Shown here: positions 43,510 through 52,970 of the stretch, piece by piece
Layout of the letters: each line of letters opens with the position of its first letter
Position numbering within the stretch: position 1 is the stretch's first letter
Assembly: GCA_002840055.1 (NCBI GenBank)
Contig: PGZJ01000002.1
Location: 62,001-126,000, forward strand
Source: Gammaproteobacteria bacterium HGW-Gammaproteobacteria-11
GTDB taxonomy: Bacteria > Pseudomonadota > Gammaproteobacteria > Pseudomonadales > Pseudomonadaceae
Reading direction: 5' to 3'
Length of the DNA stretch: 64,000 nt
The notes under the pieces: model-generated
Told to the model about the DNA's origin: nothing
Seen by the model: only the letters and a program-made list of their open reading frames with translations
Database searches by the model: none
Made by a program: the position numbers and the translations under genes

Positions 43510-45978
43510 TCAGTTCTTGCCAGACTGGATACGGCGCAAATTGCCGATTACCGATTCCAGTGCGCGATCAAACAACTGATTGTCGTCCAGCACCCTGATC
43601 AATCCAGCCACAAAGTGCTGGCCCAGCGCGGCCGTGGAAAACTCGGCAACCTTCATGCCGGTTCGATTGACGAAGATATACTTGCCACTGAAGCTGATGA
43701 TCGCCGCCAGCTTGCAGCGTTGTACCGGCTCGCCTTCAGCCAGGCTGAGCTCAAACCAGCTACCCGTATGCAAGGCAGCAACCCACTCAGTTGCCTTGGC
43801 ATCCGGCAAGTCGCCTACCAGCTCAATTGCAGGCTCTGGAACAGGCGCTTCCATGACCGGCTCATCAACCAGCACTCGCTCAATGACCGGCGCGCTGCGA
43901 ACGGGCTCACTGGGCGCAACCTCCTTTGCAACGGGCTTGGCCAACACCTGGTCCTGCACAGAGGGTGCTGGCTCCGCGGCTACAGACTCAGGCTGCGGGG
44001 CATCGGACTCCAGCGGAGGCAATGATTCAACCTCTGCTTCAGGCTCTGCCCGGGCAGCAGACTCAGCCATCTCAGCCGCCACATCAAGAAGGGGAGGCTC
44101 AGCCCTGTCTGCCTGCTCGGACAGGGTTTCAGTCAACAGCGGAACCGACTGGGGATCAGGCTCCAACTCAGGCATGGTAATGATTGCCTGTTGCAACTGC
44201 TTGAGCCGCATCAACAACGGCGCCCCCTGCTCCGAGCGCATACCGACCAGCTTGAGCCCCTGGGCCAGAGCCTTGCGGACGTCGGTGTTCAATGCTTCAC
44301 GCTCAGCATAAGCGTCATCTGCCAGCGGCTCGATACTGTCGAGCAAACGTTTGGCCGTGTCTTCCGCGTGTTTCCAGGCAGCGGAGCCCTCACCTTCACG
44401 CAAGTTGGTCATCTGCATGACCTGGCTCCAGGTATCGCGCAGAAAATCAATCACGAAAACCGGCAAGGTCTTGCCCAACAGCAGCGCATTCAGGGACGCT
44501 GCAACCTGGTTGCGCGCACCTTCAATTCGCGCCTTGCCTTCTTCCGAGTCACGGGTGCGCTGCTCAAGGCGTTCCGAGCGGCGTTTTTCAACGTTGATAA
44601 AGCCGGTCAGCTCGGTGTGCAAACTGGCAAAGAGTTCAGGATCCGGCTCGGCTTGCCCATGCAAGCGCTCAACAATCCCTTCAAGCATCGCGTGCAATTG
44701 ATCACGACGCAGGTCATCGTGGTCGTTCCAACCCATGGTGGCGCGTGCCAGCTCATTGAGCAAACGCCGTGCCGGGTGGCTGGACTGACTGAAGAAGCGC
44801 TTGTCGGCGATGGCCACGCGCAGAATCGGCAGCTGCAGACGCCCAATCAGCACCTTCACCGCCGAAGGTAATTGCGGGTCATCCAGAATGAAATCAAACA
44901 GCATCGATACCAGACTGATGACATCGTCATCAACCCGCTCCAGGCCACGGGCCTGGCCACTGAGTTCACGGTGCTGGGTCAATAGCTGATTGATCTGCGC
45001 ACGCATGTCGATGCGCTGTACCGGTTCGGCCGGATTTTCATTGAAAGACAGATTGGACAGCATGCCCAGCAGTTCATTACTGCGCAGCGGCTCTGCGGAA
45101 GGGCTGCCCAGACGTGAAATAGCCGCGTCACCGCTGGCATGCCGCCAGTTGCCAATCAGCTCGCTGAACATCGACAGCACTTGCTGGTGTTCGGCCGACT
45201 CGACCGCCGGCGCCCCGGCATACTGACCGCCTGATGATGCTGCCGGAGCACGGCGGGTGGCCGACTGCTGAGCCGTACCACGAAGGTCAGGCAGAACGCC
45301 GGCAGAAATCAACTGACGATTGGCGGCTTCATACATGCCATCCAGCTGGTTGAATACATAGCGTTCAAACAGCTTGTAGATGATCAGACGAACCTTGATA
45401 TCGAGACTCAGTTCGGCCAGTGCATCAACAAACACCTGTGACAGCATCTTCGATCCGAACGGATTGCTGCGCTCGTCAACCGTTACCTTGACCAGGCTGT
45501 TCAAACGAATCGACAGATGACTGAGTGAGGGTTTGGTGCGCGATGCCACCCGACCAATCATGTTGTCAATGGCAACCGTTTCCTCCAGCTCGTCAGGTTG
45601 CACCAGTGAGAGGGAGTCGATTTCGAAGTTTTGCAGAGACTGCGGCGGAGCTTCGGGAGTGTATTGACTGAGTGATTCAAGCTCACGCATAAAGGCCATG
45701 CAGCATGCCTTGGTGATGTTGTGACGCTGCAAACGTACCGCACGCATGGCTTCAAAAAACAAGGTTTGTTCAGTGTTGCTACCGGCACGATCAGCCATCT
45801 CGAACAAACTGTCGTCGGCGTTATCAAAGAGCTCGGTCAGGCTTTTTTTCAGAAACTCGAGCCCGAGTTTTCTGACCGGTAGAAGTGGGGATGGCAAGCT
45901 GGATGGCCGGTTGGGATCGAACTTGTCGATCGCCTGTTCAGCTGAGCTTATCGCAACAATTTTGGGATCACGGGCCAT
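43510..45978 (-). CDS. DUF1631 family protein
   Basis: An 822-residue protein of the DUF1631 family, with helical N-terminal and central parts and a Pro/Glu/Ala-rich linker at about 585-720. The C-terminal domain (about 725-822) begins ATEWVAALHTGSWFELSL and contains GKYIFVNRTGMKVAEFS, which may be a PilZ-like barrel, though the PilZ cyclic-di-GMP motifs are not visible. No signal peptide or membrane segment is present. Function is unknown. It occupies the same place next to ampD and nadC as in P. aeruginosa. Confidence 0.85.
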   Translation of the reverse strand: MARDPKIVAISSAEQAIDKFDPNRPSSLPSPLLPVRKLGLEFLKKSLTELFDNADDSLFEMADRAGSNTEQTLFFEAMRAVRLQRHNITKACCMAFMRELESLSQYTPEAPPQSLQNFEIDSLSLVQPDELEETVAIDNMIGRVASRTKPSLSHLSIRLNSLVKVTVDERSNPFGSKMLSQVFVDALAELSLDIKVRLIIYKLFERYVFNQLDGMYEAANRQLISAGVLPDLRGTAQQSATRRAPAASSGGQYAGAPAVESAEHQQVLSMFSELIGNWRHASGDAAISRLGSPSAEPLRSNELLGMLSNLSFNENPAEPVQRIDMRAQINQLLTQHRELSGQARGLERVDDDVISLVSMLFDFILDDPQLPSAVKVLIGRLQLPILRVAIADKRFFSQSSHPARRLLNELARATMGWNDHDDLRRDQLHAMLEGIVERLHGQAEPDPELFASLHTELTGFINVEKRRSERLEQRTRDSEEGKARIEGARNQVAASLNALLLGKTLPVFVIDFLRDTWSQVMQMTNLREGEGSAAWKHAEDTAKRLLDSIEPLADDAYAEREALNTDVRKALAQGLKLVGMRSEQGAPLLMRLKQLQQAIITMPELEPDPQSVPLLTETLSEQADRAEPPLLDVAAEMAESAARAEPEAEVESLPPLESDAPQPESVAAEPAPSVQDQVLAKPVAKEVAPSEPVRSAPVIERVLVDEPVMEAPVPEPAIELVGDLPDAKATEWVAALHTGSWFELSLAEGEPVQRCKLAAIISFSGKYIFVNRTGMKVAEFSTAALGQHFVAGLIRVLDDNQLFDRALESVIGNLRRIQSGKN

Positions 45979-46362
45979 GTCACATCTCCGGACAGAGACT
46001 ATCTGCCTTGTGTAACGCCAACGGAGCTTACCCTGCTATATGCACACTGCTTTGATCTGCATGTCCGTACGTCGTAAAAATGGCGTCAAATTTGAACCGA
46101 GTATACCGTTTTTTTATCAGGCTCCATCACCCTAATCTCATTTACATGACCCAGTTCACATTTCCGAGCATCGAGCATGGCGTCCATCGCTGGAGTTCAA
46201 AGGGTTTGAATACCATCCCAAAGCGCAAATAAAAGAGCAAGTAGCAGCACCTTATCGGGGCAATACGGCGACCGACGGGGTACGACAGCGGTCAAGTGGC
46301 AGGTAACAGGCAAACAATCGGGTATACTCGCCGCCTTAAGCCGATCTGCCATGGAGCACAGC
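45979..46362. promoter_or_regulatory. Divergent intergenic region between DUF1631 gene and nadC
   Basis: A 384-base gap that must contain promoters for both genes. On the plus strand a TATACT at 46323-46328 could be the -10 of nadC, but no good -35 lies 16-18 bases upstream. On the minus strand another TATACT near 46105 could serve the DUF1631 gene, again without a clear -35. I see no palindromic operator and no open frame worth calling. Confidence 0.45.
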
Positions 46363-47211
46363 ATGCCGAATCTGACCCTCGACAGCCTGCAAGAGACCAT
46401 TGTCGATGATGTTAAGCGGGCGCTAGCCGAAGATGTCGGCGCTGGCGACATTACCGCCATGCTGATTCCCGCTGATCGCCAGGCCAAGGCCCACATTCTT
46501 ACCAGGGAAACCGCCACCCTGTGCGGCACCGCCTGGGCTGACGAAGTATTTCGTCAGGTCGATCCAGGTATTCAGGTGCAATGGCAGGTAACCGATGCCG
46601 AACAGATGCAGGCCAATCAGGTGTTCTGCACCCTGAGTGGTCCGGCACGCAGCCTGCTGACAGCCGAACGCACCGCCATGAACTTCATTCAGACACTGTC
46701 AGCTGTGGCGACCCGCAGCCGGTATTTTGCCTCACTGGTCGAAGGTACCGGGGTCAAGCTGCTGGATACGCGTAAAACCCTGCCCGGATTACGCCTGGCC
46801 CAGAAGTACGCCGTGACCTGCGGCGGCTGCCATAACCACCGGATTGGTCTGTATGACGCCTTTCTGATCAAGGAAAATCATATTGCCGCCTGCGGCAGCA
46901 TTCAGGCGGCCATCAACCAGGCACGACATCTGGCGCCCGGCAAACCCGTTGAGGTAGAAGTCGAGTCATTGAATGAGCTCGATCAGGCACTGGAGGCCGG
47001 TGCCGATATCATCATGCTTGACGAGCTGAGCCACGACGACATGCGCGAGGCTGTCCGGCGTTGTGCCGGACGCGCGGCACTGGAAGCCTCAGGTGGCATC
47101 AATGAGCAGACGCTCCGCAGTGTGGCCGAAACCGGAGTCGACCTGATTTCCATTGGCAGCCTGACCAAGGACATCAAGGCGGTTGATCTTTCCATGCGGC
47201 TGAGCATGTAA
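46363..47211 (+). CDS. nadC: Nicotinate-nucleotide pyrophosphorylase NadC
   Basis: A 282-residue quinolinate phosphoribosyltransferase that converts quinolinate and PRPP to nicotinate mononucleotide in NAD synthesis. Motifs: [13 protein letters not shown] at the start, [33 protein letters not shown] and [20 protein letters not shown], and the C-terminal barrel [23 protein letters not shown] at 46363 matches Pseudomonas NadC and has GGAG upstream; an earlier ATG would add four residues. A perfect bidirectional terminator follows. Confidence 0.96.
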   Translation: MPNLTLDSLQETIVDDVKRALAEDVGAGDITAMLIPADRQAKAHILTRETATLCGTAWADEVFRQVDPGIQVQWQVTDAEQMQANQVFCTLSGPARSLLTAERTAMNFIQTLSAVATRSRYFASLVEGTGVKLLDTRKTLPGLRLAQKYAVTCGGCHNHRIGLYDAFLIKENHIAACGSIQAAINQARHLAPGKPVEVEVESLNELDQALEAGADIIMLDELSHDDMREAVRRCAGRAALEASGGINEQTLRSVAETGVDLISIGSLTKDIKAVDLSMRLSM

Positions 47212-47223
47212 GCCGCTTCAGGC

Positions 47224-47263
47224 AGCCACAAAAAACCCGGCACAAGCCGGGTTTTTTGTGGCT
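47224..47263. terminator. Bidirectional intrinsic terminator between nadC and the sulfatase
   Basis: A perfect 18-bp inverted repeat around the loop ACAA, with a CCCGGC/GCCGGG core and A and T runs on either side. It terminates both convergent genes. Confidence 0.95.
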
Positions 47264-47273
47264 TTAACGCAGA

Positions 47274-49310
47274 TCAGTCGCGTACGTTCTCGTACATCAT
47301 ATAACGCGAGGTTTCGTACAGACCGCGGGTCAGCGGCAACAAGCGCTGATACTCCTCGGGGAAGCGCTCAGCCACGTTATCCAGCGGCGTTTCGGACCAC
47401 AAATCATGCAGGCTGGGCTCGCTGCCGTCGTAATTCATCTGCAACAGGAAGTCCTTGCTGACCGCGCCAATCAGCGGAAAACTGCCCTCACGCAGCACCA
47501 CCGGTACCACCCGTTCACCCTCCGGTGCCGGCTGCAACAGGTCACGACCCATGGTGCGGTTATCGTAAGGCAGACCCAGCAGGCTGGTGATGGTCGGTAG
47601 CAGATCAGCCAGACCCACCGCCTCGTCAAACTCGCGTGGTGGCAACAGCCTGGGGGCATAGATCAGCAGCGGTACGTTGTTGCTTTCCAGGCCCAGTTGA
47701 TCAAAGGCAGGGCGCATGTAGTCGATATTGGCAATCCGCGTGTTGTGGTCACCAAAGAGGACAAAGATGGTGTTGTCGTAATACCCGCCTTCCTTGGCCA
47801 ATTCCATCAACCGGCCGATGTTGTAATCGAGCAGACGCACTGCGTTATATTGAGCGACGCTGCGTGAACCCGCGGCCTGCACTTCTTCAAGCGAGCGCTC
47901 GATCACCTCGAAGTCATCATTGTCCTCGGGAATGGTAAAGGGTCGGTGATTACCTGCAGTCTGGATGTAGGCAAAAAACGGCTTGTCCCTGGGCAGATTG
48001 CGCAGAATCTGATCGGTTTCCTTGAACAGGTCCAGATCGGAAATGCCCCAGACGTCCACATTCTTGGAAACCCAGCCGCCCTCCTCATACAAGGTAACGT
48101 CATCAATACTCTGGCGAATCAGCGCATTCATGTTGGCCCAGCCCGAGTTGCCACCAATGGTATAAATCTTGTGATAACCCTCCAGCGCATTGATCAGGGT
48201 GTGTTGATTGGTGATCAGCGGGTTGCGCGTGGCGGTTTCCGAGCGGGACACATCAGGAATCCCGGTGATGCTGGCCCAGACGGTCTTGGCCGTACCGGTT
48301 ACCGGGACATAGAAATGCCGGAAAAACCAGCTCTCCTGAGCCATCCGGTCAAGATTCGGGGTCGGATTAAGGGGATTCCCGTAGGCGCCAACAGCGGTAG
48401 TGCCGAGTGACTCGAGCATGACAAAGACCACATTCGGACGCTGCGCCACATTCAGCGCATGCGGTTGCAGCGGCACCTGGCGATTCAGCGTCAGCGCCTC
48501 GCTGTCGGGTGTTTCAACACCCAGATAGCGGCTGACAACGGAATAATGCTCGCGCACCTGATCAAGATCGTAACGGTTCTCCGGAACACTCAGGGTGTCA
48601 TAGAAAAAGATCACCGGGTTCAGACCCAAGGCACCCAACTGACTGTCACCCGAGAAAAAGGCATCACTCCAGCGCAACGGCACCGGATTTTCCAGATTGA
48701 TATTGGTATAGCGGCCCAGAATAGCCAGAAATACCAGCACCACCATGGCCGTGCTGCCCCAGATTCGGGACCACAGGGAAATACGTCTGGCGGGACGATC
48801 CAGGGTCACGCGCTCGAATCTGAACAGAGCCAGACAGGTCAGTACCAGCATGCTCATCCAACCAAGACTGATCCAGATAACCGGATAGGTTTCCCAGACC
48901 ATTTGCTGGGAAATCGCCGCGTCTTCGATAAACTTCAAGGCAGATGCATTCAGCCGCACACCCAGGTAGGCGTAATGACCAAAATCGAAGATATACATCA
49001 ATAGTACGATGGCCAGCGCCAGTACCAGATAGACCCTGCCTATCCAGCGCAGCAGCGCAGAACGCAGACTGTTCCAACGGGGCAACCAGGCCAGCAACAT
49101 GACCGGCAGCATCAGCAGTATGGCCAAGCGCAAGTCAAACCGGGCACCAATACTCAGCGTTTCCAACACCACAGCCCAGGTCTGTTCCACCCCGGGATCA
49201 ACGGCGGAAAAGCCGAATAGAAAAATAGCCCGCAGAATCAACAGCAGGCACAGCAGGATAGCAACGCCCCCGACAAAATAATGAAGACGCCGCGACAACA
49301 ACCAAGCCAT
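47274..49310 (-). CDS. LTA-synthase-like membrane sulfatase/phosphotransferase
   Basis: A 678-residue inner-membrane protein with five N-terminal transmembrane segments (about 10-32, 55-77, 88-110, 140-160, 180-200) and a periplasmic alkaline-phosphatase-fold domain from about 285. Expected metal-site elements are seen: RPNVVFVMLESLGTTAVGAYG, the nucleophile Thr region PVTGTAKTVWASITG, and VLFGDHNTR near 490. Gram-negative members transfer phosphoglycerol or phosphoethanolamine to glycans or lipids; the substrate here is unknown. It is convergent with nadC. Confidence 0.88.
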   Translation of the reverse strand: MAWLLSRRLHYFVGGVAILLCLLLILRAIFLFGFSAVDPGVEQTWAVVLETLSIGARFDLRLAILLMLPVMLLAWLPRWNSLRSALLRWIGRVYLVLALAIVLLMYIFDFGHYAYLGVRLNASALKFIEDAAISQQMVWETYPVIWISLGWMSMLVLTCLALFRFERVTLDRPARRISLWSRIWGSTAMVVLVFLAILGRYTNINLENPVPLRWSDAFFSGDSQLGALGLNPVIFFYDTLSVPENRYDLDQVREHYSVVSRYLGVETPDSEALTLNRQVPLQPHALNVAQRPNVVFVMLESLGTTAVGAYGNPLNPTPNLDRMAQESWFFRHFYVPVTGTAKTVWASITGIPDVSRSETATRNPLITNQHTLINALEGYHKIYTIGGNSGWANMNALIRQSIDDVTLYEEGGWVSKNVDVWGISDLDLFKETDQILRNLPRDKPFFAYIQTAGNHRPFTIPEDNDDFEVIERSLEEVQAAGSRSVAQYNAVRLLDYNIGRLMELAKEGGYYDNTIFVLFGDHNTRIANIDYMRPAFDQLGLESNNVPLLIYAPRLLPPREFDEAVGLADLLPTITSLLGLPYDNRTMGRDLLQPAPEGERVVPVVLREGSFPLIGAVSKDFLLQMNYDGSEPSLHDLWSETPLDNVAERFPEEYQRLLPLTRGLYETSRYMMYENVRD

Positions 49311-49350
49311 AGAAACTCCAGTTCAGAATAAGAAGGTAACGCAACGCGGA

Positions 49351-50382
49351 TCAGGGGCTGCTATCCGCTTCACCGTCATAACGGGAAAGGGTTTGCATAC
49401 CCAGGGCAAACAGATGCTCATCAGATGCAAACAGGTCGGGAATCCGGCTTGAACCCAGCGGCCAGCGCCCGCTGCGCTGCAGATAATGACACTGACTGAT
49501 CTTTTCGGCACGGTAGAGTTGCGCCGACGCCACACCGAGACTTGATAGTCCGGGCTGAATCAGCCCCTCAAGGGTCAGGCAGGTCTGATCCGGAAAAGCC
49601 CAGACTCTGACCATGGCGGCACTCATGCGCCGCCCAAGCTGGCGCCATTGTGCCCTGAACAACAGGCTATTGGGAATTTGCGCACCATCAAACTGCTGAT
49701 CCAGCACTCGACAGCCGACCAGCAGACCGACATGGCTGGTCAGGCCGCTTAGATAAGCGACAAACTCGTCCTCACCACGGGTGCGGGCAAAGGCCGCATT
49801 GACCACGGCAGTATGTTCGGACAGATTCCACAGCAGGGTTCCGGCAATGCCACTGAAATGCCCCTTGGACTGGTTGAATATTGGCCTGACCAGCAAGTTT
49901 GCCATCAATTGCCTGAGCCCTTTCTGACCCAGTACCAGCACCGCCTGCTCCAGGCTTTTAACATCGCTCGCACGCCGGTAGAAAGGGCTGTTGGCCAAGC
50001 GGATAATTTCACTGACCGACACCAGATCACTGGCAATCAGGTCGGTCAGATCCTTGATGGTGGTATCCGGATCACGAAAGCAGCTCATGATCCGTGGTAA
50101 CACGCTGGGCAGGCGCGGAACCAGACGGCTATCGGCAAGATTGCCGTGCAGAGCAACCTCAAAGGACTTGATTGCTGCCCGCTCAAAGCTGTTGATCGGC
50201 AGGTTCAGCGGTGAGTGCACACCCAGCACCAGGCCCATGAAAGCCTGCTCGATGCGATCTTCATCTTCACTCAGGCCGATACCGCGCAGGGTCATAGCCG
50301 GTCGAAACGGCGCGATCCTGGTCGCGCTCGGCGTACGTCCTGACAGAGAAAGCATGCGTTTCAGCCACGTTCCCAGTTGCAT
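49351..50382 (-). CDS. HDOD-domain signalling protein
   Basis: A 343-residue protein with an HDOD domain (about 85-290), a non-catalytic relative of HD phosphohydrolases used in bacterial signalling. Visible: LPRIMSCFRDPDTTIKDLTD, SVSEIIRLANSPFYRR and LEQAVLVLGQKGLRQLMANL, a core typical of the family. No output domain is attached. It follows the HAD gene by 6 bases in a leftward group tesB-HAD-HDOD, so it may be co-transcribed with them. The role is unknown. Confidence 0.85.
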   Translation of the reverse strand: MQLGTWLKRMLSLSGRTPSATRIAPFRPAMTLRGIGLSEDEDRIEQAFMGLVLGVHSPLNLPINSFERAAIKSFEVALHGNLADSRLVPRLPSVLPRIMSCFRDPDTTIKDLTDLIASDLVSVSEIIRLANSPFYRRASDVKSLEQAVLVLGQKGLRQLMANLLVRPIFNQSKGHFSGIAGTLLWNLSEHTAVVNAAFARTRGEDEFVAYLSGLTSHVGLLVGCRVLDQQFDGAQIPNSLLFRAQWRQLGRRMSAAMVRVWAFPDQTCLTLEGLIQPGLSSLGVASAQLYRAEKISQCHYLQRSGRWPLGSSRIPDLFASDEHLFALGMQTLSRYDGEADSSP

Positions 50383-50388
50383 GCGCGG

Positions 50389-50976
50389 CTAACCCCTCAG
50401 CCGCTGCAGCAGACTGTGGCAATCGGCGACATGCCAGTCCGCCAGTGCCGGCCAGCTGTTGTCCGGGTGTACCAGACAGGTATGACAGCCCGCCGCACGC
50501 CCGGCCTCAAGATCAAAACGGAAGTCACCCACCATGATCGCCTCGGACTGCCCCAGGGACCAGGCCGAGAGCAATTGCTGAATACCATGCGGGTCGGGTT
50601 TGGGCAGCGCGTCATCACGACCCAATACATGCGCGGTGGCAAAACAGTCACGCACACCAATCACTTCCAGCGAAGACAGCGCTACCTGCCGCAGATTACG
50701 GGTCAGAATACCGATATGCTGACCCGCTGCATGCAGATGTCTGATCAGCTCGGCAGCGCCGGGAGCAGGTTCTACCTCTCGGGCCAACTGCAACTCGATG
50801 GCATCCAGTTCAGCCTGCATGGCCGCCTTCTCAGCAATCGGCAGGCTGGCCAGATAGCCGAGAATATCCTGCCCAGCCGGCACGCCCAGCTGCACCCGAA
50901 TGGCATCAAAGTCGTGCTGCGCTACCGTCAGGGTACCGTCCAGGTCGAAAATCCAGCCACGCAGATCGCGGATCAT
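50389..50976 (-). CDS. HAD-superfamily hydrolase, phosphatase-like
   Basis: A 195-residue HAD phosphatase. Motif I is FDLDGTLTV near the N terminus, motif II GILTRN, and motif III/IV K-P-D-P followed by MVGDFRFDLEAGRAAG. A small helical cap is inserted after motif I. The start at 50976 is used because it forms ATGA overlap with the tesB stop and gives MIRDLRGWIFDLDGT; a longer open frame upstream is not family-like. The substrate is unknown, but the arrangement resembles phosphoglycolate phosphatase-type proteins. Confidence 0.87.
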   Translation of the reverse strand: MIRDLRGWIFDLDGTLTVAQHDFDAIRVQLGVPAGQDILGYLASLPIAEKAAMQAELDAIELQLAREVEPAPGAAELIRHLHAAGQHIGILTRNLRQVALSSLEVIGVRDCFATAHVLGRDDALPKPDPHGIQQLLSAWSLGQSEAIMVGDFRFDLEAGRAAGCHTCLVHPDNSWPALADWHVADCHSLLQRLRG

Positions 50977-51839
50977 TTGGCTGGCAGCTTGCGCATCAGC
51001 GACTCCTGGGTGATGGACGCCACCAGCACACCTTCGCGGTTGAATATCTGCCCGCGCGACAGACCGCGCGAACCCGAGGCGGAAGGGCTGTCCATGGCAT
51101 ACAGCAGCCAATCATCCATACGCAGCGGCCGGTGATACCAGATCGAGTGATCCAGGCTGGCAACCTGCATCTGCGGCGACCAGGAGGACACGGCATGCGG
51201 CAGCATGGCGGTACCAAGCAGATGAAAATCCGACGCATAGGCCAACAGGTAGCGGTGCAGTTGCGGATCATCCGGCAGGCGGCCGTCGGCGCGAAACCAG
51301 ACATGCCTGACTGGCTCGGCCGCATGCGGCTTGAACGGGTTGAACAGCTCCACCGGACGAATTTCGATGGGTTTGTCGACCAGCACCTTGTCACGCACCT
51401 TTTCATGGATCAGGTGCTGATGATCGCGGGTCAACTGGGTCTCGTTGCGCAGGTCCTCGGGACCGGGCACCTTCGGCATCACTGCCTGATGGTCGTAACC
51501 CTCTTCATCACCCTGAAAGGAGCTGATCATGGTAAAGATCGGCTTGCCCTTCTGGATTGCCTGCACTCGCCGAGTGGTAAAACTGCCACCGTCGCGCAGT
51601 GGATCAACCTGATAAATGATTGGAAGCGTGGCGTCGCCCGGACGCAGAAAATAGCCGTGCACCGAGTGCACATGACGCGACGCATCCACAGTTTGACTGG
51701 CTGCAGACAGGGATTGTCCGAGTACCTGCCCACCAAACAGCTGTCTGAAACCCAGATCCTGGCTCAGGCCACGGAACAGGTTTTCTTCAATCTTCTCAAG
51801 CGCCAGCAAGCTGACCAGATCATCCAGCATATGCGTCAT
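50973..51839 (-). CDS. tesB: Acyl-CoA thioesterase II (TesB)
   Basis: A 288-residue double hot-dog thioesterase that releases fatty acids from acyl-CoA. Family blocks: ENLFRGLSQDLGFRQLFGGQ, VHGYFLRPGDATLPIIYQV and the C-terminal active-site region SLDHSIWYHRPLRMDDWLLY. GAGGAA lies 9 bases before the ATG. It overlaps the HAD gene by 4 bases and is divergent from the deacetylase gene, with an inverted repeat in between. Confidence 0.93.
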   Translation of the reverse strand: MTHMLDDLVSLLALEKIEENLFRGLSQDLGFRQLFGGQVLGQSLSAASQTVDASRHVHSVHGYFLRPGDATLPIIYQVDPLRDGGSFTTRRVQAIQKGKPIFTMISSFQGDEEGYDHQAVMPKVPGPEDLRNETQLTRDHQHLIHEKVRDKVLVDKPIEIRPVELFNPFKPHAAEPVRHVWFRADGRLPDDPQLHRYLLAYASDFHLLGTAMLPHAVSSWSPQMQVASLDHSIWYHRPLRMDDWLLYAMDSPSASGSRGLSRGQIFNREGVLVASITQESLMRKLPAK

Positions 51840-51896
51840 AGAGACTATTTCCTCGACAGCAACCGGCCGCAGCCGGATACGAATTGAAAGGGACTG

Positions 51897-51921
51897 AGAA
51901 TGTCATCCAGCGAGACATTCT
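51897..51921. promoter_or_regulatory. Inverted repeat in the tesB/deacetylase divergent promoter region
   Basis: AGAATGTC, a 9-base spacer, GACATTCT: a perfect 8-bp inverted repeat in the 178-base region between divergent genes. It could be an operator for an unknown regulator. Confidence 0.55.
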
Positions 51922-52017
51922 AACCTCTCCCCCGCCACTTTTGGTAACGCCTCTTGCCTTGTTGGCCAGTCTGACTCTGGCTCATACTCAGCGCTCAGCA
52001 AAACAGGGCTTGCCTGC

Positions 52018-52938
52018 ATGGATCTGCCGCTGGTTTACCACACCGATTACAGCTTTGACTTTCCGCACAAGCACCGTTTTCCCATGGACAAGTTTGTGCG
52101 TCTGCACGACCACCTGCGTGATACCGGACTGCTGCACGACAATAACCTGCATAGCCCGGAGATCTGTTCGCGGGATATTCTCAGTCTGGCCCATGACCCG
52201 GACTATGTCAGGCGCTTCCATGACAATCAGTTGGACAGCGCCGCGCTCCGGCGCATGGGCTTGCCCTGGAGCGACGCCCTGGTGCGGCGCACCAGTCGCG
52301 CGGTCGGCGGTTCACTGCTGACCGCCGAGCTGGCGCTGCAGCAGGGCCTGGCCTGTCATCTGGCCGGCGGCACGCACCACGCCCATTACGACTTTGCCTC
52401 GGGCTTCTGCATCTTCAACGACCTGGCGATCATCAGCCGCTACCTGCTGGCCAGCGGCAAGGTACAGCGCGTACTGATCTTCGATTGCGACGTGCATCAG
52501 GGCGATGGCACCGCACGCATTCTGGAAAATGACCCGGACGCCATCACCGTCTCGCTGCACTGCGAGAACAATTTCCCGGCACGCAAGGCACAGAGTGACT
52601 GGGACATCCCGCTGCCACGGCAACTGGATGATGCCGGCTACCTGAAGATCGTCGATGACGTGCTGGGCTATCTGTTGCCGCTCTATCAGCCGGATCTGGT
52701 GCTCTACGATGCCGGCGTGGATGTGCACCGGGATGATGCCCTGGGCTATCTGAACCTGAGCGATCAGGGCATAGCACAGCGCGACAGGCGGGTGATCGAC
52801 CATTGCCTGGGCCGCGATATTCCAGTCTGCGCGGTGATCGGCGGCGGCTACAGTGCTGATCGGGATGCATTGGCCAGGCGGCACGGCATTCTGCATCACA
52901 GTGCCGCGCAGATTTGGCAGCAGCGGGCTTTGGGGTAA
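52018..52938 (+). CDS. Histone-deacetylase-fold metallohydrolase
   Basis: A 306-residue class II-like deacetylase-superfamily protein. The active site shows GGTHHAHYDFASGFCIFND with the His pair, FDCDVHQGDGTA with the zinc ligands, and LVLYDAGVDVHRDD near 235. Bacterial members deacetylate acetylpolyamines, acetoin-related compounds or proteins; which one applies here cannot be told. It is divergent from tesB and followed by the flavoprotein after 32 bases. Confidence 0.92.
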   Translation: MDLPLVYHTDYSFDFPHKHRFPMDKFVRLHDHLRDTGLLHDNNLHSPEICSRDILSLAHDPDYVRRFHDNQLDSAALRRMGLPWSDALVRRTSRAVGGSLLTAELALQQGLACHLAGGTHHAHYDFASGFCIFNDLAIISRYLLASGKVQRVLIFDCDVHQGDGTARILENDPDAITVSLHCENNFPARKAQSDWDIPLPRQLDDAGYLKIVDDVLGYLLPLYQPDLVLYDAGVDVHRDDALGYLNLSDQGIAQRDRRVIDHCLGRDIPVCAVIGGGYSADRDALARRHGILHHSAAQIWQQRALG

Positions 52939-52970
52939 ACTGCGCCACTCCATGCCCTGCGGACCCTGTC

